In this document: piece after piece, positions 1 to 5,109 of the stretch
Layout: the number at the start of each line of letters is the position of its first letter
How positions within the stretch are numbered: position 1 is the stretch's first letter
Assembly (NCBI GenBank): GCA_012511355.1
Contig: JAAZGG010000063.1
Location: 1 to 5,496 of the forward strand
DNA: 5,496 nucleotides
Reading direction: 5' to 3'
From: a bacterium
GTDB lineage: Bacteria > Bacillota_I > Bacilli_A > RFN20 > UBA1709
The notes under the pieces: generated by a model
Told to the model about the DNA's origin: nothing
Databases searched by the model: none
What the model saw: only the letters and a program-made list of their open reading frames with translations
Position numbers and translations under genes: made by a program

Positions 1-240
1 TATATCATCTCAAGTCAATGTCCAGCTCTTTCGGATAGTGCGACTGAAGAAGATACACTTTGTTTAGCTTACGGATCACTCAGCAATTATGAACTTGCCA
101 TCTTCTCTGGCATCGACATTCAAAAGAGTACCGAAAACAGATTCAAAGAAGGAATCATCGTTTATCGTGCCTCACTTTTTGTTGGTGGTAATGTCACTGC
201 ATATAAAGGATTCTTACGCGTCAAGAAAGTTGCCGCTTAA
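1..240 (+). CDS. Major capsid protein, HK97-fold, C-terminal part (5' truncated)
   Basis: The reading frame is open from the first base to the TAA at 238-240, giving 79 residues of a protein whose start lies outside the window. The product would be the shell subunit of the icosahedral head. The tail end has the usual look of HK97-type capsid proteins: a segment around residues 23-41 (AYGSLSNYELAIFSGIDI) like the strand-rich 'GDF..Y.I....GI.I' stretch, then FKEGIIVYRASLFVGG (about 48-63) and a final AYKGFLRVKK, resembling the P-domain strand and closing A-domain strand of the fold. Its position directly before connector and head-closure genes agrees with the standard head-gene order. No protease or scaffold gene is visible here; those normally lie upstream. 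Only the C-terminal part is seen, so the family call rests on pattern and context. Confidence 0.82.
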   Translation, partial: YIISSQCPALSDSATEEDTLCLAYGSLSNYELAIFSGIDIQKSTENRFKEGIIVYRASLFVGGNVTAYKGFLRVKKVAA

Positions 241-254
241 GAAGAATAATTTTT

Positions 255-539
255 ATGATTACGAGTGAAGATTTGCTTATTGTGGTTAAGAAATCGCTTT
301 TGATTCCCGAGGCGGAAACATTTGCCGACCTTGAAATCTCTACACTCATCGATAGCGCACTCGCTCTAGTTAAATCGACTGGAGTGAGTGAGTCCGCTAT
401 TGAAACTAAAGAAATAACAGCACTAGTCATTATTTATGTGAAGACATTCTTCGGTTTCAAATCAGATGGTGCAGTTAAAGAATTACCCGAAGCCTTTTAT
501 TTCCTTTTAAAGCAAGTGGCACTTACGAAAGGAACTTAG
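255..539 (+). CDS. Head-tail connector protein (HK97 gp6 / gp15-like)
   Basis: A 94-residue, mostly helical protein placed right after the capsid gene. It has the plan of the gp6-type connector family: an N-terminal ITSEDLLIVVKKSL helix (residues 2-15), a short linker, a second helix ending in a loop (DLEISTLIDSALALVKSTGV, about 25-44), and a long hydrophobic helix (EITALVIIYVKTFFGF, about 53-68). Such proteins form a ring under the portal that extends the DNA channel and takes the head-closure protein. ATG 255 is the only reasonable start; its SD is weak (AAGAAG at 239-244, overlapping the capsid stop), which may hold its level below that of capsid. It ends with TAG at 537-539, and the next gene starts 3 bases later in the same frame. 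The family call is by pattern and synteny; sequence identity in this family is usually low. Confidence 0.8.
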   Translation: MITSEDLLIVVKKSLLIPEAETFADLEISTLIDSALALVKSTGVSESAIETKEITALVIIYVKTFFGFKSDGAVKELPEAFYFLLKQVALTKGT

Positions 540-542
540 TCA

Positions 543-875
543 ATGCCTTTCCCTAACAGTCCGAACATCATCCTCACACTTTTGAAGGTTAAAAAATACC
601 ATGAAAAGTATGAAGTGACAAATTCAAGACAAGTAGTTGGAATCGTTCGAAGTTTGACCAGAGACGAGTGGAAAGCCTCGGTCGAAACAAAAATAAATAT
701 CGATTACAAAGTATCCGTAAATGCCTTTTTATACGATAACGAGAAGTTCATTAAGGTAGACAAAACATTTTACAAAGTCGAGCGAACTTATGTTGGCGGT
801 CAATTTGTGGAACTCTACCTAAATGAAACCAGACTCGCCCAAGATGATTTTTTTGGAGAATTACCAAATGAATGA
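543..875 (+). CDS. Head closure / head-tail adaptor protein
   Basis: A 110-residue, strand-rich protein. The C-terminal half carries the pattern usual in phage head-tail adaptors (SPP1 gp16 / HK97 gp7 type): VSVNAFLYDNEKFIKVDKTF, then YKVERTYVGGQFVELYLNET (about residues 78-97), a run of beta strands with an R-T-Y-x-x-G-x-x-V-E-L-Y-L core. Proteins of this kind bind below the connector ring, plug the portal channel after packaging and provide the tail docking surface. AAAGGA at 528-533 lies 9 bases before ATG 543, supporting this start. Its last codons overlap the start of the following gene by 8 bases, and its codons 855-860 (Gly-Glu) also form that gene's SD, so the two are probably translationally coupled. 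It ends with TGA, which argues against a mycoplasma-type code in which UGA is tryptophan. Confidence 0.78.
   Translation: MPFPNSPNIILTLLKVKKYHEKYEVTNSRQVVGIVRSLTRDEWKASVETKINIDYKVSVNAFLYDNEKFIKVDKTFYKVERTYVGGQFVELYLNETRLAQDDFFGELPNE
855..860 (+). promoter_or_regulatory. Ribosome binding site for the gp10-type gene (decides start)
   Basis: GGAGAA ends seven bases before ATG 868 and lies inside the coding sequence of the head-closure gene. It supports ATG 868 over the upstream in-frame ATG 823. Confidence 0.75.
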
Positions 876-1242
876 AACAGCCGGCAAAATAGCAGAAATC
901 ATCAACGATTATTGTAAAAATAGCGTTGTTTTGCTTGAAAAACGAATTGATGAGTGTGCCGATGAAATTCTTTCTTATATCAAACAAAACGCTCCAAAAG
1001 GAGAAAGTAGTCGCCATCTAGCTGATTCATTTATCAAGACAGTTATTGGCGAAGGTAATGACACAGTCATTTACATTTCAAGTTCGTCAAAAGGTCGTAT
1101 TGTGCATTTAATTGAACTCGGTTATCGCCACACAAGTGGTAAGCATGTTGCGGCCCGTCCGTTTTTAAGACCGGCCTATGATATATTTTCACCCAAGATG
1201 CTCGAGGATCTAAAAAGGATAATTGTCAATGGCGCTACATAA
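868..1242 (+). CDS. HK97 gp10-family neck / tail completion protein
   Basis: A 124-residue protein starting at ATG 868, with GGAGAA at 855-860 seven bases upstream. A longer in-frame reading from ATG 823 is possible but lacks a good SD and would overlap the previous gene by 53 bases, so it is rejected. Residues 1-41 look helical. Residues 80-91 (HLIELGYRHTSG) and 91-103 (GKHVAARPFLRPA) are the hallmark of the HK97 gp10 family, in which 'H.IEFG' is followed by 'ARPF.RPA' before a C-terminal helix. Members sit at the head-tail junction and are needed for tail completion or joining; the exact role varies between phages. It overlaps the next gene by 14 bases in another frame. This is one of the safest family calls in the window because the motif pair is so characteristic. 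Confidence 0.88.
   Translation: MNETAGKIAEIINDYCKNSVVLLEKRIDECADEILSYIKQNAPKGESSRHLADSFIKTVIGEGNDTVIYISSSSKGRIVHLIELGYRHTSGKHVAARPFLRPAYDIFSPKMLEDLKRIIVNGAT
1214..1219 (+). promoter_or_regulatory. Ribosome binding site for the tail terminator gene (decides start)
   Basis: AAAGGA is nine bases before ATG 1229 but only three before the alternative TTG 1223, so the ATG is preferred. The site lies inside the 3' end of the gp10-type gene. Confidence 0.7.
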
Positions 1243-1579
1243 TGATCCCGTCCATAACATCTTGCGACGAGTGACACCCAATGTTTATTACTTCCACAAT
1301 CGTTATGACGATAGCGATAAATCAAATAAATTACCCTATATCGTCTTCCAAATAGTATCGAAAAAACCAATCGTATCGGATGACACTGCAGAACTTTATA
1401 AGGTTGAATATCAAATCACTGTGGTGACGAGAAAACGAAACGAAGCTCTCATTGTAAGTTTCGAACAAATACTTAAAAACCGTGGTTTTATACCAACCCT
1501 AATAAGTTCATATCCAAATGATGACTATTCGATAAATCGGGTTTACAAAGTTGAAATTATATCTAAAGGAGGATATTAA
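1229..1579 (+). CDS. Tail terminator / tail completion protein (DUF3168- or gp17-like)
   Basis: A 116-residue protein between the gp10-type gene and the major tail gene, the usual place of the tail terminator, which caps the finished tail tube and joins it to the head. Visible pattern: an N-terminal helix ending in RRVTPNVYYF (13-22), LPYIVFQIVS (35-44) as the first core strand, YKVEYQITVVT (57-67) as a second strand, a helix around 72-84, and a closing strand VYKVEII (105-111). This alpha/beta layout fits minor tail proteins of the terminator type. ATG 1229 is chosen over the in-frame TTG at 1223 because AAAGGA (1214-1219) is 9 bases from the ATG but only 3 from the TTG. The C-terminal Lys-Gly-Gly codons form the SD of the major tail gene. 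Function is inferred mainly from place and fold pattern. Confidence 0.72.
   Translation: MALHNDPVHNILRRVTPNVYYFHNRYDDSDKSNKLPYIVFQIVSKKPIVSDDTAELYKVEYQITVVTRKRNEALIVSFEQILKNRGFIPTLISSYPNDDYSINRVYKVEIISKGGY
1565..1573 (+). promoter_or_regulatory. Strong ribosome binding site for the major tail protein
   Basis: AAAGGAGGA, seven bases before ATG 1581, is a near-complete anti-SD match. It is also the Lys-Gly-Gly codons at the end of the terminator gene. It rules out the TTG at 1551 as the start. Confidence 0.88.
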
Positions 1580-1580
1580 A

Positions 1581-2153
1581 ATGGCAACAAACAAAGTAAC
1601 TTACGGACTAAAAAACATCCACTATTCATTAGCTACTCAAAACGCTAGTGGAGAATGGACTTTTGGTGATCCATCTCCTCTACCAGGAGCACAAGAACTA
1701 TCAACAGAAGTAATTGGTGGCAGTCAAAGTATCTATGCCGATGATACCGTCATTGCAACACTTACGCAAAATGCAGGTCGAAACATCTCATTAAAATTAA
1801 CGGAAATCGATGATGAGTTTAAAGTATCCGTTCTTGGTTACAAAAAACTCACTAATGGAAATCTTGTTGAAGTAACTAATTTCCCGGTCAAAACCTTTGC
1901 CCTTGGTTTTGAATTTCAGGGTGATGCTAAAGCCCGTCGCGTTTGGTTTTATTTATGCTCTGTTACTCCAATTAACGAAGCGACAAAAACCAAAGGTGAA
2001 AGCATAGAAGCGAACGAAATTACTTTAAACATTGTCGCTCGTCCAATCGAAGTCGGGAATTTTCTTGTTACACACATTGTTTCGAACTCCGAAGATGATA
2101 ACTACAATGAATTTCTTTATACCGCACCTCAACTTCCAACGATTGGTAACTAG
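1581..2153 (+). CDS. Major tail protein (tail tube subunit), phi13 family
   Basis: A 190-residue protein that should polymerise as stacked hexameric rings into the tail tube around the tape measure protein. It opens with NKVTYGLKNIHYS (residues 4-16), the signature opening of phi13-type major tail proteins of Bacillota phages. Other family-like parts are YADDTVIATL (52-61), FALGFEFQGD with KARRVWFYLCS (about 106-127), and EANEITLNIVARP (143-155), which together form the beta-sandwich tube fold. It stops shortly after this core, so it lacks the extra C-terminal Ig-like domain found on some major tail proteins. The start is ATG 1581, seven bases after AAAGGAGGA; an in-frame TTG at 1551 would extend it but is unsupported. 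The SD is among the strongest in the window, fitting a protein needed in many copies per virion. Confidence 0.9.
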   Translation: MATNKVTYGLKNIHYSLATQNASGEWTFGDPSPLPGAQELSTEVIGGSQSIYADDTVIATLTQNAGRNISLKLTEIDDEFKVSVLGYKKLTNGNLVEVTNFPVKTFALGFEFQGDAKARRVWFYLCSVTPINEATKTKGESIEANEITLNIVARPIEVGNFLVTHIVSNSEDDNYNEFLYTAPQLPTIGN

Positions 2154-2161
2154 GAGGAGTT

Positions 2162-2527
2162 ATGGAAAAAACATTAGTTATTCAAGGTAGAGAATACCGG
2201 CTCAAAAGTTCTCTCTTTTCGATTATCAGTTATAAAAACACCTTCGGCACTGAACTCTTTAGTGACATTAGCGTTCTGGACAAATTAACAAATAAGGAAG
2301 ATTTAACAACCTTATCAACGATCATCGATGTCATCTTTAAAATCACTTTTATTCTTCATAAACCTTTTACTAACCAAAGCTACGATGAATTCTTGGGTGG
2401 TTTTGATTTCAGCATTTTAAGTGATGTCAAAGAGCTAGAAGCGATTGCTAACACGATTGCAGAACTTTTAGGAACCGTTAAGGACAAAGGCGAAGAACAA
2501 CCAAAAAAAGAAATTCCCCACCCATAA
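2162..2527 (+). CDS. Tail assembly chaperone, short form (gpG-type)
   Basis: A 121-residue product read in the zero frame to TAA 2525-2527. It lies between the major tail and tape measure genes, where tailed phages encode the chaperone that coats the tape measure before the tail tube is built. Family-like parts are a short N-terminal strand pair (TLVIQGREYRLKSS), SIISYKNTFGTELFSDI (about 20-36, cf. the common 'YK..FG.D...D' stretch), a long hydrophobic helix (about 50-67), and YDEFLGGFDF (74-83). The last 15 residues are charged, with PKKEIPHP as the end. The slippery stretch codes for Pro114-Lys115-Lys116. AGGAGG at 2152-2157 overlaps the previous gene's TAG and is only 4 bases from ATG 2162. 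The protein is not expected in the finished virion. Confidence 0.85.
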   Translation: MEKTLVIQGREYRLKSSLFSIISYKNTFGTELFSDISVLDKLTNKEDLTTLSTIIDVIFKITFILHKPFTNQSYDEFLGGFDFSILSDVKELEAIANTIAELLGTVKDKGEEQPKKEIPHP

Positions 2528-2694
2528 CTGCCTCGATTATCTTGAACCTTGCAAAGCTAGGCATCCAGATAAGTGAAAGTAGTTTCTTCGATATCGCTAC
2601 TTATGCTGAAATCATCGAGATAGAACTTGCACATACAGGTGGGGCAGATTCTCGAAAGGCAACCCAAAGCGATATCGATCGATTTTTACTTTAA
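2162..2694 (+). CDS. Tail assembly chaperone, long form made by -1 frameshift (gpGT-type)
   Basis: If ribosomes slip back one base on A AAA AAA (2503-2509), the first 116 residues of the chaperone continue into a second frame of 61 codons ending at TAA 2692-2694, giving 177 residues. The extension begins RNSPPITASIIL and ends QSDIDRFLL. It has no ATG and no SD-led start of its own, yet fills the whole space up to the tape measure gene. The -1 frame is blocked by TAA at 2479-2481 and the zero frame by TAA at 2525-2527, so the shift must happen between 2482 and 2527; the A7 run is the only classical X XXY YYZ site there. A -1 shift in this position is a well-known conserved trait of tailed-phage tail genes (lambda G/GT). 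The T-like extension typically contacts tail tube subunits while the G part holds the tape measure. Confidence 0.85.
2503..2509 (+). promoter_or_regulatory. Programmed -1 ribosomal frameshift slippery heptamer
   Basis: Seven adenines sit in the phase A AAA AAA relative to the zero frame (CCA AAA AAA GAA), a canonical bacterial -1 slip site that lets both tRNA-Lys re-pair. Two purine-rich SD-like tracts lie upstream: AAGGA at 2480-2484 and AAAGG at 2486-2490, the second ending 12 bases before the heptamer, close to the distance at which SD-like stimulators act in dnaX. A possible downstream structure is listed separately. Confidence 0.82.
2516..2644 (+). promoter_or_regulatory. Candidate long-range RNA structure stimulating the frameshift
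   Basis: CCCCACC at 2516-2522 is perfectly complementary to GGTGGGG at 2638-2644 (six G-C pairs and one A-U). The 5' arm begins 6 bases after the slippery heptamer, within the usual 5-9 base spacer for -1 stimulators. Nested inside are CTCGAT (2532-2537) with ATCGAG (2614-2619), and AAGTAG (2577-2582) with CTACTT (2597-2602) around a 14-base loop. The last helix competes with an alternative, ATAAGT 2569-2574 with ACTTAT 2599-2604. All helices are visible by complementarity only; no folding energy was computed, and the roughly 115-base closing loop makes the outer stem uncertain. Confidence 0.4.
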
Positions 2695-2697
2695 GAA

Positions 2698-2703
2698 GGG
2701 AGG
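2698..2703 (+). promoter_or_regulatory. Ribosome binding site for the tape measure gene, long spacer
   Basis: GGGAGG lies just after the chaperone extension's TAA (2692-2694) and 12 bases before ATG 2716. This spacer is longer than the 5-9 bases seen at most starts here, fitting weaker initiation for a protein needed in few copies per virion. Confidence 0.7.
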
Positions 2704-2715
2704 TCGGCTCTAGAT

Positions 2716-5109
2716 ATGGCAGAAACCATTAAAGGACTTAACATCAAGCTTGGTCTAGATACGACTGAACTTGAAAAGAATCTCAAAGAGATTACAAAAG
2801 AACTTAAGGAAGAACAAAAAGACCTTAAGGCGATTAACAATGCCCTAAAATTCGATACCGGGAATATTGACCTTTGGAAAGAAAAACAAGATAAGTTAAA
2901 TAGCATTCTTGAAACAACCAAGAAGAAACTTGAAACGCAAAATGCCAAATTAGAAGAAGCAAAAAAAGCTGTTCAAATAGGAGCCATGTCCGAAGAAGAA
3001 TTTAACTCATTAAAACGATCGGTACAATATACAGAAACCGACATCTCGAAATTAAATAACGAACTTGAAACAACGAAGGATAAAATAAAATCCCTCGGTT
3101 CTATTAATCTTAATCAATTAAATAAAATTGGCACAAACCTCTCTAAATATGTAACGGCACCAATTCTTGGCGCCGTTTCGGCATTGGGAGTCCTTACTAA
3201 AAAGACAATGGAATCCGCCGGCGAAATAGCCGATAATGCTTCCAAAGTTTATCTAGCGACAGATGCCTATCAGAAGTGGGCATATGCTTTTAAACTTCTT
3301 GGATCCGAAGAGTCGACAATGAAAAATGCTTTCATCAAACTAAACACTCTTCTTGGTGACATTGCCCAGGGAAACGGTGAAAAATACGAAGAGAGTCTTA
3401 ATAAAATTGGTTTATCCACTGAAGCATTAATGGGATTATCTCCGGATGCAGCATTTGATAAAATCAGAAATTCGTTATCAGAACTTGAAGATGAAACATT
3501 AAGAGTCGCCATTGCTAATGATATATTCGGAGGTAAAATCGGTGCAGAACTCGCCCAGGTCATTGGTGCTACTAGCAGTGAAGTCGCAGCTTTAAAAGAT
3601 GAAGTTGAAGACTTAGGAATAATTACCGAAGAAGAAATTCAAACTGCTAAAGCATATAAAGATAGTTTTGATAGATTAAAACAATCCGCCCAATCAATAG
3701 CGATGAAACTATCGACAGCCTTTGTCCCGGTCTTAAATAAGGTAAACGATTTACTTCAGAACAAAATAATACCAGTGGCACAAAGGATCATTGCGTGGTG
3801 GAACAATTTAAGCTCTGCAACTAAAAAGATAATTGCCGTCGTCGTTGGACTTGTTGCCGCACTAGGACCAGTGCTTGTAACTTTAGCTAAAGTAATACCT
3901 CTGGTCTCAAAGATGAAGTCAGTATTGTCTGGTTTTAAACTTGGAGGTGCAATACAAGGTTTGAGCCTAGGAAAGATTGCGATTGTCGGTCTAGTTGCCG
4001 CATTAGCCGTTTTACTCTTAAAAAACGAGAAGTTCCAGGAAGTCTTAAAAACACTGATTGGTAGTTTACAAAAAGTCCTAACACCGATTGGCGAACTAAT
4101 CGGAAAACTTGTTTCATCATTAGCCCCATTATTAGAAACAATAGCAGATGGACTGACAGATATAATCGATGCTCTGGTCGGACTAATTGAAAAAATCATC
4201 CCGCCTTTGATTTCAATCCTTGAAGCAGTAGTGACGATTGTCAAAGTTCTTTTCGAAGTCATTATCGATTTGATAAAGAAAATTCTGCCTCCACTGATTT
4301 CTATCATTGATGTAATTGTGGAAATAATTGTTTCACTAATACCAATCATCGAAATAGTCATAAACCTAGTAGGTAATGTCTTAACGAAAGTAATAAAAGT
4401 CTTACTTAAAATCCTCGAGCCAATTAAAACTATCCTATTTTTGATTGTCGATGTAATTGGAGTACTCTTTACGGCAATAATAAACATTATCAACTCAATT
4501 CTAAAACCACTTATAAAGGTCATTGAAGTCGTCTTTTCCGTTTTGAGCATTGTCTTCGATGTCGTTGTTAAAATTATTGATATCCTCGTGGCGATTTTAA
4601 TTCCAATTATTGAGATTATCATCGCAATCCTTGACCCCGTTCTTTCTCTACTTGGTACGATCATTGGCGCAATCGGTGCCTTGATGGAAGTTTTATCTCC
4701 ATTAATCGACCTACTTTTAGCACCCTTAATAGGACAACTTGATTTTATCAAGATGTTACTTGAAGTATTTGCACCCCTATTAAACACCATTGGAGATATC
4801 ATCAGTGCGATTTTGGTTCCTGCCATCGAAGTATTGACAGCAGTTCTTGAACCAGTGCTTTGGGTGTTTGAAAAAATTATCGATGCCATCTCATGGATTA
4901 TCGACAATGTCGGAAAAGCCTTTGAAGGAGTTGGTGGTTTCTTTAAAAAAGTCGGGAATTTCTTTGGCGATTTATTCTCGGGAAAACTTTTCCAATCTAA
5001 CAAAAATGAAACAAGAAATGCCTACACGACGAACAATGTCGTTGTAAATACCTCGAGTAGTAGCTTTGATATCGATTCAATTAATAAAGCTTTAGGAGGT
5101 GCTTACTAA
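2716..5109 (+). CDS. Tail tape measure protein
   Basis: A 797-residue protein that should span the tail lumen, set tail length and be ejected ahead of the DNA. At about 0.15 nm per residue it predicts a tail near 120 nm. Order of parts: residues 1-128 are charged and coiled-coil-like, with IKGLNIKLGLDTTELEKNL and the common 'LKFDTGN.DLW..KQ..L' opening of Bacillota tape measures (45-61); 136-345 match the conserved tape measure domain (IANDIFGGKIGAEL, about 266-279, and FDRLKQSAQSIAMKLSTAF, 318-336); 371-397 and 419-436 are hydrophobic, membrane-segment-like; 441-735 is a long Ile/Leu/Val-rich, proline-spaced tract; 736-759 is Gly/Phe-rich; the end is DIDSINKALGGAY. No peptidase or lysozyme domain is seen. 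ATG 2716 follows GGGAGG (2698-2703) by a long 12-base spacer, which may limit initiation. The gene overlaps the next by one base. Confidence 0.93.
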   Translation: MAETIKGLNIKLGLDTTELEKNLKEITKELKEEQKDLKAINNALKFDTGNIDLWKEKQDKLNSILETTKKKLETQNAKLEEAKKAVQIGAMSEEEFNSLKRSVQYTETDISKLNNELETTKDKIKSLGSINLNQLNKIGTNLSKYVTAPILGAVSALGVLTKKTMESAGEIADNASKVYLATDAYQKWAYAFKLLGSEESTMKNAFIKLNTLLGDIAQGNGEKYEESLNKIGLSTEALMGLSPDAAFDKIRNSLSELEDETLRVAIANDIFGGKIGAELAQVIGATSSEVAALKDEVEDLGIITEEEIQTAKAYKDSFDRLKQSAQSIAMKLSTAFVPVLNKVNDLLQNKIIPVAQRIIAWWNNLSSATKKIIAVVVGLVAALGPVLVTLAKVIPLVSKMKSVLSGFKLGGAIQGLSLGKIAIVGLVAALAVLLLKNEKFQEVLKTLIGSLQKVLTPIGELIGKLVSSLAPLLETIADGLTDIIDALVGLIEKIIPPLISILEAVVTIVKVLFEVIIDLIKKILPPLISIIDVIVEIIVSLIPIIEIVINLVGNVLTKVIKVLLKILEPIKTILFLIVDVIGVLFTAIINIINSILKPLIKVIEVVFSVLSIVFDVVVKIIDILVAILIPIIEIIIAILDPVLSLLGTIIGAIGALMEVLSPLIDLLLAPLIGQLDFIKMLLEVFAPLLNTIGDIISAILVPAIEVLTAVLEPVLWVFEKIIDAISWIIDNVGKAFEGVGGFFKKVGNFFGDLFSGKLFQSNKNETRNAYTTNNVVVNTSSSSFDIDSINKALGGAY
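4036..4920 (+). repeat. Hydrophobic, proline-punctuated degenerate repeat tract within the tape measure gene
   Basis: This is the DNA for residues 441-735. In residues 491-650, 98 of 160 residues are Ile, Leu or Val by direct count. Prolines fall at 457, 471, 496/497, 525/526, 543, 569, 598, 630, 641, 662, 670, 687, 702 and 713. The clearest repeat is IIPPLISILE (494-503) against ILPPLISIID (523-532), 29 residues apart, with 21 of 30 bases identical. The other units are much more diverged, so this is an old or convergent repeat rather than a fresh duplication. Confidence 0.55.
5094..5099 (+). promoter_or_regulatory. Ribosome binding site for the distal tail gene
   Basis: AGGAGG is nine bases before ATG 5109 and is embedded in the Leu-Gly-Gly codons (793-795) of the tape measure C-terminus. 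Confidence 0.8.

Noticed and set aside
537..545. Possible TAG readthrough or recoding fusing the connector and head-closure proteins (same frame, TAG TCA ATG)
   Set aside because: The head-closure gene has its own SD at 528-533 at good spacing. The major tail gene also ends with TAG, where readthrough soon meets another TAG, so there is no sign of TAG recoding, and both proteins match the usual size of separate genes.
823..867. Upstream extension of the gp10-type gene to ATG 823
   Set aside because: There is no SD near 823, it would overlap the preceding gene by 53 bases, and ATG 868 has GGAGAA at ideal spacing; the family opening fits the shorter form.
1551..1580. TTG start extending the major tail protein upstream by ten codons
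   Set aside because: The strong SD at 1565-1573 points to ATG 1581, and phi13-type major tail proteins begin close to the NKVTYGLKN motif.
2547..2561. Short hairpin CCTTGC / GCTAGG as local frameshift stimulator
   Set aside because: It has a mismatch, a three-base loop and starts 38 bases from the slip site, too weak and too far on its own.
2674..2683. Ten-base perfect palindrome ATCGATCGAT just before the tape measure gene
   Set aside because: It falls within the Asp-Ile-Asp-Arg codons of the chaperone extension and has no flanking operator- or promoter-like elements; ATCGAT-type strings are common in this DNA.
2542..2694. Independent small gene from TTG 2542 in the gap before the tape measure gene
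   Set aside because: No SD precedes the TTG and the frame is open well upstream to 2482, joining the chaperone at a canonical slip site; frameshifting explains it better.
3270..3563. 97-codon minus-strand frame inside the tape measure gene
   Set aside because: It lies wholly opposite a conserved tape measure domain, has no family resemblance and no operon partner on that strand.
3756..5003. 415-codon open frame on the minus strand opposite the tape measure gene
   Set aside because: It is a shadow of the hydrophobic tract: the complement of Ile/Val/Leu/Asp-rich codons rarely gives stop codons and yields a Ser/Thr/Ile-rich low-complexity translation. It lacks recognisable domains and opposes a well-supported tape measure gene.
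4847..5047. 66-codon + strand frame inside the 3' end of the tape measure gene
   Set aside because: It is an out-of-frame shadow without an SD or family resemblance.
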